Positions 17,582 through 27,881 are shown, counted from the first letter of the stretch. The stretch: DNA of 64,000 nt from an uncultured Planctomycetales bacterium (GCA_937889015.1 CALARR010000362.1:17755-81754); one strand, 5' to 3'. The notes: generated by a model not told the origin, from the letters alone. A program made the numbers and translations.

Positions 17582-19258
17582 ATGAAGAATCCCGCCGACA
17601 GGCCCTCCAGCCGTATGGTTACCGATATCACCTTGGATGCCGTGCCGCGCGCAGGACTGGAGCGAGACCTCTCGGGTGAGATTTCATCGCCAGGCTGCCC
17701 CGTTGCCCTCATCGAGGGCAACGGGCCTGAACTGATACAAGAGGTGGCCTGCGCGGTGCATCGCCGTTTGCGGGTCGTCGGGGCCTTGTTGGCAACGGGG
17801 TTCACAGTTTTCTGGGTTTGGCATTTCCTGTTGCTGGAACCGGGGGCGGTGGACCTGGCATTGCTCGCCTTCCACGCCGTCGTCGCTATGTCGGCGGCCG
17901 CGACCACGGTGGTCTTGTGGCGGCGCCGCCCCTTCACCTTGACCGCGCTCCGCGTGGCTGAGTTGGTTCTCTTTGGCCTGCCGGCCGCGTTCTTCCTGGC
18001 GGTTCAGGTCTTGTCGGCGATGGACCCCATGGCTGCCCGGCGAGGTGTACTCATCGGCCCGTGGCTCCTCTTGATCTACACCTACGCCCTGTTCATCCCC
18101 AACACGTGGAGACGAGCGGCCGCCATCATCGGACTGATGGGCGGGTTGCCCTTGCTGACGATCCTGGGCTGGTGGTTGTTTTGGCCTCCATTCAAAGCGG
18201 CTTGTAGCATCGAAGACTTGACCGGCTTTGTGTTGATGATGCTCGTGTCGGGCGTGGCCAGCGTGGTCGGGGTGCATACCATCGGCACTCTGCAACGGGC
18301 GGCCTTCGAAGCTCGACAACTGGGCCAATACCGCCTGAAACGGCGAATCGGGGCTGGCGGCATGGGCGAAGTCTACTTGGCCGAACACCAGATGCTCAAG
18401 CGACCGTGCGCCATCAAACTCATCCGCCACAGTCAAGCAGTCGATCCGCGCGTCCTGGCTCGCTTCCATCGTGAAGTCCGCTCTACAGCCCGCCTTTCGC
18501 ACTGGAACACGATCGAGGTCTTCGACTACGGCAGTACCGCCGATGGGACCTTCTACTACGTCATGGAGTTCTTGCCCGGCATGAGCCTGGGCGAGATCGT
18601 GGAACACTACGGGCGGATGCCGGCAGCACGCACGATCCACTTTCTTCGTCAGGCCTGCGATGCCCTGGCCGAAGCTCATGCGATCGGTTTGGTCCACCGC
18701 GACATCAAGCCGGGCAATATCTTTGCGGCCAAACGCGGCGGCGTATTCGATGTGGCGAAGCTCCTGGATTTCGGCCTGGTCAAACCCCTCCTCGACGATC
18801 ACGCTGTCGATCTGTCTGGCGAGGGTACGATCTCTGGGTCGCCACTCTACATGGCCCCCGAACAGGCCACCGGCGAAACCGAGCCCGACGCGCGAAGCGA
18901 CATCTACGCCTTGGGGGCCGTGGGCTACTATCTGCTCACCGGCCGTCCGCCATTTCTGGGCGACAAACCACTGAAAGTCATGATCGCCCACGTGCGCGAT
19001 CCGGTGCCCCCGCCGTCGTCGCTGTGTGCCGACGTGCCGGACGACCTGGAACAGGTCATCCTCAAGTGCATGGCCAAGGACCCCACCGAACGCTGGCCCG
19101 ATGCAGCCAGCTTGCACGCCGCCTTGTCGGCCTGCAACGACGCCAACCGCTGGACCCGTGCCGAGGCCCAACGCTGGTGGTTGCACGAGGATCCCCATCG
19201 GGCGGCGATTGTACAGGCCGACCAGGGACAGGCAACCGCCCAAACGCCACAACCGTGA
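17582..19258 (+). CDS. Ser/Thr protein kinase with N-terminal membrane domain
   Basis: A 558-aa Hanks-type kinase. Residues ~65-235 contain six hydrophobic segments ('LLATGFTVFWVWHFLLL', 'VLFGLPAAFFLAVQVL', 'WLLLIYTYALFIP' and others), so the kinase is held at the membrane by its N-terminus. The catalytic domain runs ~250-525: glycine loop 'IGAGGMGEVYLA', Lys279 in 'CAIKLI', 'LVHRDIKPGNIF' as the HRD loop, 'LLDFGLVKPL' as DFG, and 'GSPLYMAPEQAT' as the P+1 loop. All catalytic residues are present. No extracellular sensor or PASTA domain is found. Neighbours give no hint of its target. Confidence 0.9.
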   Translation: MKNPADRPSSRMVTDITLDAVPRAGLERDLSGEISSPGCPVALIEGNGPELIQEVACAVHRRLRVVGALLATGFTVFWVWHFLLLEPGAVDLALLAFHAVVAMSAAATTVVLWRRRPFTLTALRVAELVLFGLPAAFFLAVQVLSAMDPMAARRGVLIGPWLLLIYTYALFIPNTWRRAAAIIGLMGGLPLLTILGWWLFWPPFKAACSIEDLTGFVLMMLVSGVASVVGVHTIGTLQRAAFEARQLGQYRLKRRIGAGGMGEVYLAEHQMLKRPCAIKLIRHSQAVDPRVLARFHREVRSTARLSHWNTIEVFDYGSTADGTFYYVMEFLPGMSLGEIVEHYGRMPAARTIHFLRQACDALAEAHAIGLVHRDIKPGNIFAAKRGGVFDVAKLLDFGLVKPLLDDHAVDLSGEGTISGSPLYMAPEQATGETEPDARSDIYALGAVGYYLLTGRPPFLGDKPLKVMIAHVRDPVPPPSSLCADVPDDLEQVILKCMAKDPTERWPDAASLHAALSACNDANRWTRAEAQRWWLHEDPHRAAIVQADQGQATAQTPQP

Positions 19259-19619
19259 CGCAACCGTCTCTCGAATAATGCCTTACACGCGAGCAAGTCC
19301 TCCCAGCCCCACTCTCATCCGCTGAACGCGGGCGAACCTCGTTCCCTTGGAAGGGGTCTGGTTTGGAGGAGGTTGGTGCGTCCGGACCACTGGTCATCAA
19401 ACGCCCCTCGCGGCGCAACACCCCAGACGTTCGGAAATCGCCTCCTCTCGGCCCCATGGCCCCTAGGGTTCCACGTGCCGCCGCAAGGCTTATAATAGTG
19501 AATTCGGGTCTTCGGGCCCCGGACAACCTGGGCCCTTTGCCGCGCAGGGGGCGATGGGCCGGGCAGCCCTCGACCGAGGCCCGTGGGAATGGTTATCTCC
19601 AAGGAGCAATCAGCCAACG
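19259..19619. other. Leader region of leuC
   Basis: 361 bases between the kinase and leuC. It contains TATAAT at 19491-19496, which I take as the leuCD promoter. No T-box, leader peptide or terminator-like hairpin is evident. Confidence 0.5.
19491..19496 (+). promoter_or_regulatory. -10 box of the leuCD promoter
   Basis: Perfect TATAAT in an AT-richer patch (CTTATAATAGTGAATTC), 124 bases before ATG 19620. The -35 region is poor (TTCCAC at 19469-19474, 16 bases upstream), hinting at activator dependence. Confidence 0.5.
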
Positions 19620-21038
<1,419 letters not shown>

Positions 21039-21126
21039 ACGATGAACCTGACCCCGGCATGCCGGAACGCTGCGGGGTCACCCGTACCCAACTGCCTATT
21101 GAAAACCGATCTCCGACAACTGCCTC

Positions 21127-21717
21127 ATGAAACCTTTCACGACACATACCGGCCTGGTCCTGCCCATGGATCGAGCCAACGTGGACACCGACCAGATCAT
21201 TCCTAAGCAATTCTTGAAACGGATCGAGCGGACCGGATTCGGCCAGTTCCTCTTCTTCGACTGGCGCTACCTCGACGACGGCTCACCCAATCCGGACTTC
21301 GAGTTGAACCGGCCGCAGTACGCTGGCGCCAGTGTGCTGTTAGCACGGCGCAACTTCGGTTGCGGATCGAGCCGCGAGCACGCCCCCTGGGCCTTGGAGG
21401 ACTACGGTTTCCGAACGATTCTCGCGCCCAGCTTCGCCGACATCTTCTACAACAATAGCTTCAAGAACGGAATGCTGCCGATCTGCCTGAGCGAAGAGCA
21501 GATCGAGAACCTGTTCCAGCGTGCCGCGGCGCAACCAGGCTACCGGTTGACAATCGACCTCAAGCAACAAACGCTTGCCGACTCCAAGGGGCTCTGCCTG
21601 ACCTTCGAGGTCGATCCCTTCCGCCGACAATGCCTACTGGAAGGCCTGGACGATATTGGCCTGACCCTCGTCCACGAGCCTAAGATCACCGCCTACGAAA
21701 AGACCCACGCAAAATAG
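21127..21717 (+). CDS. leuD: 3-isopropylmalate dehydratase, small subunit
   Basis: A 196-aa swivel-domain subunit. 'PMDRANVDTDQIIPKQFL' at the N-terminus and 'RRNFGCGSSREHAPWAL' are diagnostic; the latter contains substrate-binding Ser/Arg. 'APSFADIFYNNSFKNGMLPI' is also conserved. Length matches LeuD. It follows leuC directly and needs it for the Fe-S active site. The downstream neighbour is a decayed gene. Confidence 0.97.
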   Translation: MKPFTTHTGLVLPMDRANVDTDQIIPKQFLKRIERTGFGQFLFFDWRYLDDGSPNPDFELNRPQYAGASVLLARRNFGCGSSREHAPWALEDYGFRTILAPSFADIFYNNSFKNGMLPICLSEEQIENLFQRAAAQPGYRLTIDLKQQTLADSKGLCLTFEVDPFRRQCLLEGLDDIGLTLVHEPKITAYEKTHAK

Positions 21718-21782
21718 GGTGCTCTGCCCAACAGTCGCGTCAGCACCCGTCGGTTCGTCAACACCATCAGGAGCCGTGCACC

Positions 21783-22278
21783 ATGCGATTGCCCCCCGCC
21801 TCCCAGTGCCTGTCTTGAGCCTATCCCTCGTAGTGGGCCTCGCTTGCACAGCACTCTGAGCCGCGGTGCCGGCGGCGCAGCCCGGCCTGTCCTGGTATCG
21901 GGGCAATACCCACCCCACTGCCATTCGTTCTGGAACGACGGCACCGAGTTTCCGGAGATGATCGCCGACTGGTACAAACAGCATGGCTACGATTTCCTCG
22001 CCATCTCGGATCACAGCGTCCTGATGGAGGGCGAACGCTGGCGCGACACCAAGCGAGTCGGCAAGCCCCGCGAGATGCTCAAAGAGTACTCGGCAGACGT
22101 CGGCAAGGTCTTCTGCAGAGTCGAGGGCCTTCAGGCTTCCTTCCAACTGACCGGCGAGGAGCTTTACGTCCGGGCCGTAGTGCGCAGCGACGTGAGGCAC
22201 GCCAATCCCCCGGAAAACTAAATCCAGACCAAGATCGCCTGGTGCCAACCGGTAGGCTGGGAAAAGCGGGCCAAGTGA
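21783..22278 (+). pseudogene. Decayed PHP-domain (CehA-like) metallohydrolase gene
   Basis: Pieces of one protein survive in different frames. From 21806 a signal-like sequence (VLSLSLVVGLACTAL) runs into a TGA at 21858-21860, then 'LSWYRGNTHP' follows in the same frame. After a one-base loss near 21911-21918 the text continues in another frame as 'HCHSFWNDGTEFPEMIADWY' and 'YDFLAISDHSVLMEGERW'. Restoring one base would give an NTHTHCHS metal site, the PHP signature. The middle of the gene is missing: the sequence jumps to a C-terminal 'FQLTGEELYVRAVV', a TAA at 22219, then 'IAWCQPVGWEKRAK' and a final stop at 22278. Only ~165 codons remain of a gene normally about twice as long. Confidence 0.8.
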
Positions 22279-22330
22279 AGCCGAAGTCGCCGCTCTGCAG
22301 AATCTCCGCCGGAAACCGCTGTGCCCGCTG

Positions 22331-23893
22331 CTACGCCAAAGCCGACGGGCCGCAAAAAGCGCTGGCCGGCATCTGTCGCAGTTGACGAATTACCGGCCGG
22401 AATGGCAGTCGACGCAAGACCTGCTCTTCCACGTCGATGCCCGGCGCGACTTCGATCAGTTCCAGGCCCTCCTGACATAAGCGGAACACGGCCCGCTCGG
22501 TGATGTACAGCACTTCCTGACGGACCTGACGACTATGCGCGGCGCAAAACGAGACCTGCTCCACGCGCTGCACGAACTTGGCGGTGGTGCCCTCACTCAC
22601 GATCTGTAGTTGCCCGTCGGTGACGGTCACCTGCAGACCGGTGGCCGTGAAAGGCGTGCAAAAGACCAGCCGCTTGGCCGTCTGCGTGATATTGACAAAT
22701 CCGCCCACCCCAGCCACTCGCGTGCCGAACGCGGCCACGTTGACGTCGCCTCGACTATCGATCTCGGCAGCGCCCAAAGCGGCGAAATCCAATCCACCGC
22801 CATCGTAAAAATCGAACTGGGCTGGCTGTTCAATGATCGCCAACGGATGGACCGCCGTCCCAAAACTCAGCCCGCCGCAGGGCATGCCGCCGATCGGACC
22901 ACTTTCCACCGTGAGTGTGAAGCGCCCCAACAGCCCTCGCTCCGAGGCGATCGCAGCGATTCCCTCAGGCAGGCCGATGCCCAAGTTGACGATCGCCCCC
23001 GGCCCAATCTCGTCGCATGCCCGTTGCGCGATGATCCGCCGCGCGTCAAACGGCATCGGCCGGCGCGCAACTCCGGCCATGTCCAATGACGGAGCCGCCG
23101 TGACCAAGGCCGGGTTGAATTGGGTGTCCCCAAAGGTCTGCGCGTGCTCCTCAGGACCGGCGACCACGATTCGGTCGATGAGAATTCCCGGCACGCGGAC
23201 CTGCTGCGGCGGGGCCAAGCGATCGGAGATTCGGGCAACCTGGGCGATGACCGTGCCTCCGCAATTGTGAACCGCCTGGGCGATGGGCAGCATCTCGCCG
23301 AAGAGACCCTCCTCTTCCATAGTCAAGTTGCCTGCCGGGTCGGCCGTGGTGCCTCGAATCAACCCCACATGGATCGGCAGGGCTTTGTACCAAAGCCACA
23401 CGCGCCCGCCCAAGTCAACCCGCTCGACCAGTCCCGGCGGAGTCCGCTGGTTGAGACGTCCGCCGCCATACAGCGGATCGACGAAGGTCTCCAACCCGAT
23501 GTGCGTGATACAGCCCGGCCGACCTGCCGCCACGTCGCGAAACAACTGGCAGATCACGCCTTGGGGAAAGTTGTAGGCCTCGATCTTCCCTTCGATCGCC
23601 AACCGGCCCATGTGCGGAGCCAAGGCCCAATGCCCGCCGATCACGCGCCGCACAAGCCCTTCGTATGCCAAATGGTTGACGCCGCGGTCGCGGCCATCGC
23701 CCTGGCCGGCCGCGTAAAGCAGTGTCAAATCGCGAGGGGCGCCGCAAGCCAGGAAACGCCGTTGGATCGCGGCCGTCAAAGCCTCGGGGACCCCTGCCCC
23801 GACAAACCCTCCGGAAGCGATCGTCTGGCCGTCTTGAATCAGACCAACAGCCTCGTCAGCCGTGCAGTGCCTCGCCTCGCGCCGTGGGCTCAT
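22331..23893 (-). CDS. CoA-transferase, fused alpha-beta family I (YdiF/propionate type)
   Basis: A 520-aa enzyme that moves CoA between carboxylic acids. The alpha-like half is residues ~1-270 ('IASGGFVGAGVPEAL', 'GNLTMEEEGLF'), the beta-like half ~280-520 ('VNLGIGLPEGIA'). The catalytic Glu330 lies in 'LTVESGPIGGMP', the ESG motif that forms the glutamyl-CoA thioester. The fused single-chain form and length match propionate/acetoacetate CoA-transferases. GAGGGTGAG precedes ATG 23893, and the start overlaps the stop of a 61-codon ORF upstream. Substrates are uncertain. Confidence 0.9.
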   Translation of the reverse strand: MSPRREARHCTADEAVGLIQDGQTIASGGFVGAGVPEALTAAIQRRFLACGAPRDLTLLYAAGQGDGRDRGVNHLAYEGLVRRVIGGHWALAPHMGRLAIEGKIEAYNFPQGVICQLFRDVAAGRPGCITHIGLETFVDPLYGGGRLNQRTPPGLVERVDLGGRVWLWYKALPIHVGLIRGTTADPAGNLTMEEEGLFGEMLPIAQAVHNCGGTVIAQVARISDRLAPPQQVRVPGILIDRIVVAGPEEHAQTFGDTQFNPALVTAAPSLDMAGVARRPMPFDARRIIAQRACDEIGPGAIVNLGIGLPEGIAAIASERGLLGRFTLTVESGPIGGMPCGGLSFGTAVHPLAIIEQPAQFDFYDGGGLDFAALGAAEIDSRGDVNVAAFGTRVAGVGGFVNITQTAKRLVFCTPFTATGLQVTVTDGQLQIVSEGTTAKFVQRVEQVSFCAAHSRQVRQEVLYITERAVFRLCQEGLELIEVAPGIDVEEQVLRRLPFRPVIRQLRQMPASAFCGPSALA

Positions 23894-24075
23894 GCTCGCT
23901 CACCCTCGAAGGTCCCACTTGGTTGCCGGTGCAGCAACAAACCCGTAAGCACCAGGGCGCGGCTGGGCAGACACCAACTGCCGGCATGGCCGGAGTCAAA
24001 CGGAATCCCGGCACGGTAGGATTGCGGCAGCATGGCCTTCACAACGACGAGCAGCAGCCCGCGGCTGTCTCCCAC
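23890..24075 (-). CDS. Possible small ORF linking oxidoreductase and CoA-transferase
   Basis: A 61-codon frame starts with GTG immediately after the TAA of the Gfo/Idh/MocA gene and ends in an ATGA overlap with the CoA-transferase start. That exact fit is its main support. The predicted peptide (MGDSRGLLLVVVKAMLP...) has a hydrophobic start, one Cys and no recognisable motif; coding texture is poor. It may equally be a spacer that happens to stay open. Confidence 0.3.
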   Translation of the reverse strand: MGDSRGLLLVVVKAMLPQSYRAGIPFDSGHAGSWCLPSRALVLTGLLLHRQPSGTFEGERA

Positions 24076-25083
24076 TTACAACAAGAGACGACGCCCCTCG
24101 CTCTGGCTGCGGCGCGCTTGCTGCACCACATTCAAAGCCTGACAGGCGTCTTCCAGATCCGAGGTCTTGCGCACCAGGCTGGTCACTGCCCGATAGAATT
24201 GGGTCAGAAGCTGTTCCCCCACCGGTCGGTCGCTTTCCAATGATTCCTGGTGGCGACCTGCGTCATCGAACCAGACGAGCGTAGCGGGCAAGTCCACAAA
24301 GGCAATTCCCCGGTCACACGAAACTTGCAGGGCGGCCAGGGGACGATAGTTGATGGCCTCCTGCCATTGAGCCGGAATGTATCGACCGCAACTAATCTGG
24401 GCGACAGGCCCTGTGCCTGGCGCCTTGGCCTCGGAGAAGTCCAGACTCATCATCTGGTAGTCCTCTTCTCCCGCGGGGCAACCACGCTTATGGATCACGC
24501 CGGTCACGGCAGTTGGGCTCCAGCCCACCACGTAGGTACACCAGTCCACCAATTCCACGAGTTCACGGATAGCGGCTGGTCGAGGTGGCCACCCTTGGTG
24601 ATTGGCCCGAGACCGGGCTGCCGAACGCTGATGGCAAAATAGCAACTGCGGAGTGCCCAACTCGGTGACAATCAACTCCTTCAGCCGCAACGTGGCCGGT
24701 GCCTGGCGTTTGGGAAACTCCGCTACGAAGGCGATGCCCGCCTGCTCCACCCTTCGGCGGACCAACTGTGCTTCCTCCGCCCCCAAGTCCAACCCCGCCG
24801 CACAGTAGACCGCCTTGCCCGTCTCGCAGGCGGCATAGATCGGCATCGCCCCGTACCACTGTACGGCCAGCATCAGCACCGCGTCGATGTCTTCCCGATG
24901 CACCATCTCCCGAAAGCCATCCACGGCCACAGCCCCGAACTCGGCGGCCGCCTGTTCGGCCCGATGCGCTACCTGATCGCAGACCGCGCGCACCTCGAAA
25001 CGATCGGCCAGCGTCCGTAGGGCGGAGCGGTGCCGCTGCTCCCAAGCCTCACCCAAACCGACCAGACCGACTCGGAGCTTCAT
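24076..25083 (-). CDS. Gfo/Idh/MocA family oxidoreductase (cytoplasmic)
   Basis: A 335-aa NAD(P)-binding protein. It begins 'MKLRVGLVGLGEAWEQRH', a Rossmann strand with GxGxxW in place of the usual GxGxxG. The catalytic Lys of the family is usually in an EKP motif; here the equivalent segment reads 'GKAVYCAAGLDLGA', so the canonical Glu-Lys-Pro is absent and activity is doubtful. No signal peptide, unlike the paralogue at 3670-4971. It heads a short operon with the CoA-transferase. Confidence 0.8.
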   Translation of the reverse strand: MKLRVGLVGLGEAWEQRHRSALRTLADRFEVRAVCDQVAHRAEQAAAEFGAVAVDGFREMVHREDIDAVLMLAVQWYGAMPIYAACETGKAVYCAAGLDLGAEEAQLVRRRVEQAGIAFVAEFPKRQAPATLRLKELIVTELGTPQLLFCHQRSAARSRANHQGWPPRPAAIRELVELVDWCTYVVGWSPTAVTGVIHKRGCPAGEEDYQMMSLDFSEAKAPGTGPVAQISCGRYIPAQWQEAINYRPLAALQVSCDRGIAFVDLPATLVWFDDAGRHQESLESDRPVGEQLLTQFYRAVTSLVRKTSDLEDACQALNVVQQARRSQSEGRRLLL

Positions 25084-25928
25084 GGGTGCTGGGAGGTGCG
25101 TGGGTCAGAGATGCGGGAAGGACACCAAAGGGGTGACAGCACGAAGGCCACGTTTTTGATTATATCGACCCCTGCTGCGACAACACAAGGCAAGCGTCCA
25201 CAAGCTCATAGGAATTATGTAGTTACGCCATCAAACCGCCCATCGGCCCAACCACGGCCACCAACATTCCCCACTAGAGCAAGTTATACGACTCAACCCG
25301 AGAGGGGTGAGTTAATTGCTTAGATTGCTTATTCGGCAAATTCCATTTCTCCTCCTTGCATCTCCAAGAAATCTACTTAGACTAACGGCTCCGCCGTAAG
25401 GGACACTTCCCTCTGTCGGCCCCGACCCCCGAGGCCGATGGCGGAACCGAAGGACCGGTTTACCGACATGAGGTCGGCACCCACTGCGGTCTATGCCGCG
25501 GGCAAACACGAGTGTGCGGAACTTCAGTCGGGGGCAACACGGCCGGTTTCGGGAGGATGCTGCTGACCGTCAGACGAGATGGAGCGACGAGGGCTCCGCT
25601 GCGACCGCAGATGGGTCGCCGCAGCCCGACTTCTGGGGAATTTCGCCGTCGCTGGATCGCACTTTCTGTTTGACGCCCAGCAGGGCTTGCGGGCCTACGC
25701 ATCGTTCCGGGTTTTGACTGGACCCTGCGTTGACAATGAACCGAACCGATGGACGGTAGCCCGATTCTCTCGGATTTCCGTCGGTCGGTTACGGCCATTC
25801 CTACTGCAGAGTCCGAGCAGGCCGGTCGCAATCAGGTTCGGCGGTTTTGAATGGCCCGGCCGTGCAGTCAGTCTGTTGCGGGTCGGGGTGACGTTGTGTT
25901 TTCTGACTCATTGAGAAGGAGTTCACTG
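25084..25928. other. Long gene-free region with many hairpins
   Basis: 845 bases without a supported gene. The part next to 25100-25380 is AT-richer than the surroundings. From ~25290 on, short inverted repeats follow one another: 25293-25317 (ACTCAACCC/GGGGTGAGT), CCGAC/GTCGG near 25463-25477, 25581-25597 (GGAGC/GCTCC) and 25598-25625 (GCTGCGACC with GGTCGC-c-GCAGC). I could not match this to tmRNA, RNase P, SRP or 6S RNA motifs. An unannotated structured RNA or a decayed gene are both possible. Confidence 0.4.
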
Positions 25929-26417
25929 GTGACGAGTCTGATTCTGGCTACCGCTATACACTTAACTTTGGCGGCTGATATCAGCGAGACCTACGCCGAC
26001 GCCCATCGTCAGACAATTGAGACCGGATGTCCGATGGTCATCATGGTCGGTGCCGAATGGTGCCCGGCCTGCAAGCAAATGGAAAACACGGTGATCCCGC
26101 AAGCCAGGAAGCGCGGCCTCCTGGGCCGTGTGGCCTTCGCCCTGGTAGACCTGGATCGTGACCGCGATCTGGGACGCAAGTTGACCGCCGGTGGCCCGAT
26201 CCCTCAGTTGATCGCCTTTCGTCGCACCACACATGGATGGGAACATCGCAAGTTGATTGGTGGCCAGACTTTAGAGAAGGTCGAGGAGTTCATAAACGAG
26301 GAGTTGGCCCAGAGCAAGACCGACACCAAAGAGGGGCCCGAAACCGACCCATCGACGCCATCTCACTCCGAGCAAAAATCCGCCAAGGCCAAGATCCGCC
26401 CCGCCAGCTACCCTTGA
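25929..26417 (+). CDS. Secreted thioredoxin-fold protein
   Basis: A 162-aa protein. Start GTG 25929 has AAGGAG 8 bases upstream and gives a signal peptide, MTSLILATAIHLTLAADI. The thioredoxin active site is 'GAEWCPACKQME' (CPAC), followed by 'RVAFALVDLDRDRDLGRKL' and the cis-Pro loop 'GGPIPQLIAF'. The C-terminal ~35 residues are a hydrophilic Lys/Thr/Ser tail. CPAC suggests a disulfide reductase or a carrier in the periplasm rather than cytosolic thioredoxin (CGPC). It is monocistronic with a strong terminator. Confidence 0.88.
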   Translation: MTSLILATAIHLTLAADISETYADAHRQTIETGCPMVIMVGAEWCPACKQMENTVIPQARKRGLLGRVAFALVDLDRDRDLGRKLTAGGPIPQLIAFRRTTHGWEHRKLIGGQTLEKVEEFINEELAQSKTDTKEGPETDPSTPSHSEQKSAKAKIRPASYP

Positions 26418-26462
26418 TTCACGAACCTTTGGGCTGCCCCCCAGATTCCCTCATCCACATCC

Positions 26463-26497
26463 GACCCGGTGCATATGGCTTATGCACCGGGTCTTTT
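26463..26497 (+). terminator. Rho-independent terminator of the thioredoxin gene
   Basis: A perfect 13-bp stem (26463-26475 GACCCGGTGCATA with 26481-26493), 5-base loop, followed by TTTT at 26494-26497, 46 bases after the stop. Confidence 0.9.
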
Positions 26498-26718
26498 ACT
26501 GCGCTTGCCCATCCACACGTCATCGATCTGACGCAATGCAGTCCGCCACACGCGTACTCCAATATCCTTCGCCGGGCGACGCAAGACAGGTAAACCGCGC
26601 AAACAAGGCTGCCAGGACAGAAAACGCAAAGCTCGTGAGGCGTACTGCGAATCCTGCCGCCGGATTGCACACACAACGTGAGATCGACTCATCTTCGTCT
26701 CGGCTGGGCAACTTGGGT

Positions 26719-26747
26719 TTGACGCGTTCCCCAAGCTTGCCTATCAT
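26719..26747 (+). promoter_or_regulatory. Near-consensus sigma-70 promoter of the pse operon
   Basis: TTGACG (26719-26724) and TATCAT (26742-26747), each 5/6 to consensus, with exactly 17 bases between. Transcription would start near 26754, leaving a leader of about 60 bases before pseB. Confidence 0.75.
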
Positions 26748-26766
26748 GCCGCCTCTTTGAGTCTCC

Positions 26767-26790
26767 TCGGCCGGCGTTCTTCCCGGCCGA
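26767..26790 (+). promoter_or_regulatory. Hairpin in the pseB leader
   Basis: A perfect 8-bp GC stem, TCGGCCGG (26767-26774) with CCGGCCGA (26783-26790), 8-base loop, ends 25 bases before ATG 26816. There is no T-tract. It could stabilise the message or shield the ribosome site; no ligand motif is recognised. Confidence 0.45.
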
Positions 26791-26815
26791 ACATCCGACG
26801 ACCCGGGACGCTGTG

Positions 26816-27820
26816 ATGTTCCACAACCGATCGATTCTCGTGACCGGAGGCACCGGTTCCTTCGGTCAACGCCTGGTGGAGGTCATCCTCGCACGCTACC
26901 AACCGCAGCGGCTAATCGTGTTCAGTCGTGACGAGTTGAAGCAATCCGAGATGCTGCGCCGGCTGAATCCCAAGACGCATCGTTGTCTGCGCTATTTCGT
27001 GGGTGACGTCCGCGACCGTGATCGGTTGTATCGCGCTTTGGACGGTGTGGATTTCGTGGTGCATGCAGCGGCTTTGAAGCAAGTGCCCAGTTGTGAGTAC
27101 AACCCGCTGGAAGCCATCAAAACCAACATCCTCGGCGCCGTAAATCTGATCGATGCGGCCATCGATCGTGGAGTCGAGAAGGTCGTAGCGCTGAGCACGG
27201 ACAAGGCTGTCGCGCCGGTTAACCTCTATGGCGCGACCAAACTCTGCGCCGACAAACTCCTGGTCGCGGCCAACAACTATTCGGGCAGCCATCCGACGCG
27301 GTTCGCCGTGGTTCGCTACGGCAATGTGGTCGGGAGCCGCGGAAGCGTTGTGCCCTTGTTCCTGGCCATGCGGCCACACGGGGTCCTCCCTGTGACGGAC
27401 CCACGTATGACTCGCTTCTGGATCACGCTCGATCAAGGCGTGGAGTTTGTCTTGAAAAGCTTTGCCCGCATGCGGGGCGGTGAGATCTTCGTTCCCAAGA
27501 TCCCCAGCATGAAAGTCATTGACCTGGCGCGGGCCATCGCACCGCAGTGTCGCATCGAATCGGTAGGTATCCGCCCCGGCGAAAAACTGCACGAGACTCT
27601 GGTCAGCGACGACGATTCGCGACACGCATTGGAGTACAGCGATTATTTCGCGATTCAGCCGATCCCCGAAGGGGCCACCTTTCGCCGTGAGCCCAGTCCC
27701 GAGGGTGGGCGTCCCTGCCCTGAAGGCTTCGCCTACTGCAGCCATACCAACAGTCACTGGTTGTCTAGCGATGAACTCCACCGAATCCTCGAATTGCCTG
27801 AACTGCGGCGCGCCGCCTGA
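26816..27820 (+). CDS. pseB: UDP-GlcNAc 4,6-dehydratase (inverting), PseB
   Basis: A 334-aa short-chain dehydrogenase that performs the first step of pseudaminic acid synthesis, C4 oxidation, C6 dehydration and C5 epimerisation of UDP-GlcNAc. 'ILVTGGTGSFGQRL' is the NAD(P) motif, 'VFSRDELKQSEMLRRL' and 'AAALKQVPSCEYNPLEAIKTN' are PseB/FlaA1 signatures, 'LSTDKAVAPVNLYGATK' carries the SDR Asp-Lys / YxxxK catalytic elements. ATG 26816 is taken as start; GTG 26813 is one codon upstream. First gene of a five-gene pse operon. The last ~25 residues form a distinct tail. Confidence 0.95.
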   Translation: MFHNRSILVTGGTGSFGQRLVEVILARYQPQRLIVFSRDELKQSEMLRRLNPKTHRCLRYFVGDVRDRDRLYRALDGVDFVVHAAALKQVPSCEYNPLEAIKTNILGAVNLIDAAIDRGVEKVVALSTDKAVAPVNLYGATKLCADKLLVAANNYSGSHPTRFAVVRYGNVVGSRGSVVPLFLAMRPHGVLPVTDPRMTRFWITLDQGVEFVLKSFARMRGGEIFVPKIPSMKVIDLARAIAPQCRIESVGIRPGEKLHETLVSDDDSRHALEYSDYFAIQPIPEGATFRREPSPEGGRPCPEGFAYCSHTNSHWLSSDELHRILELPELRRAA

Positions 27821-27881
27821 AGTGCCGACGCGTCCCGAAGCCTCCAGGCTGTCGCTATCGGAAGCAGAATCACCGCCGCCG

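Noticed and set aside
17684..19252. 522-codon minus-strand frame
   Set aside because: Antisense to a complete Ser/Thr kinase with all catalytic motifs; composition is His/Gln/Gly/Arg-rich.
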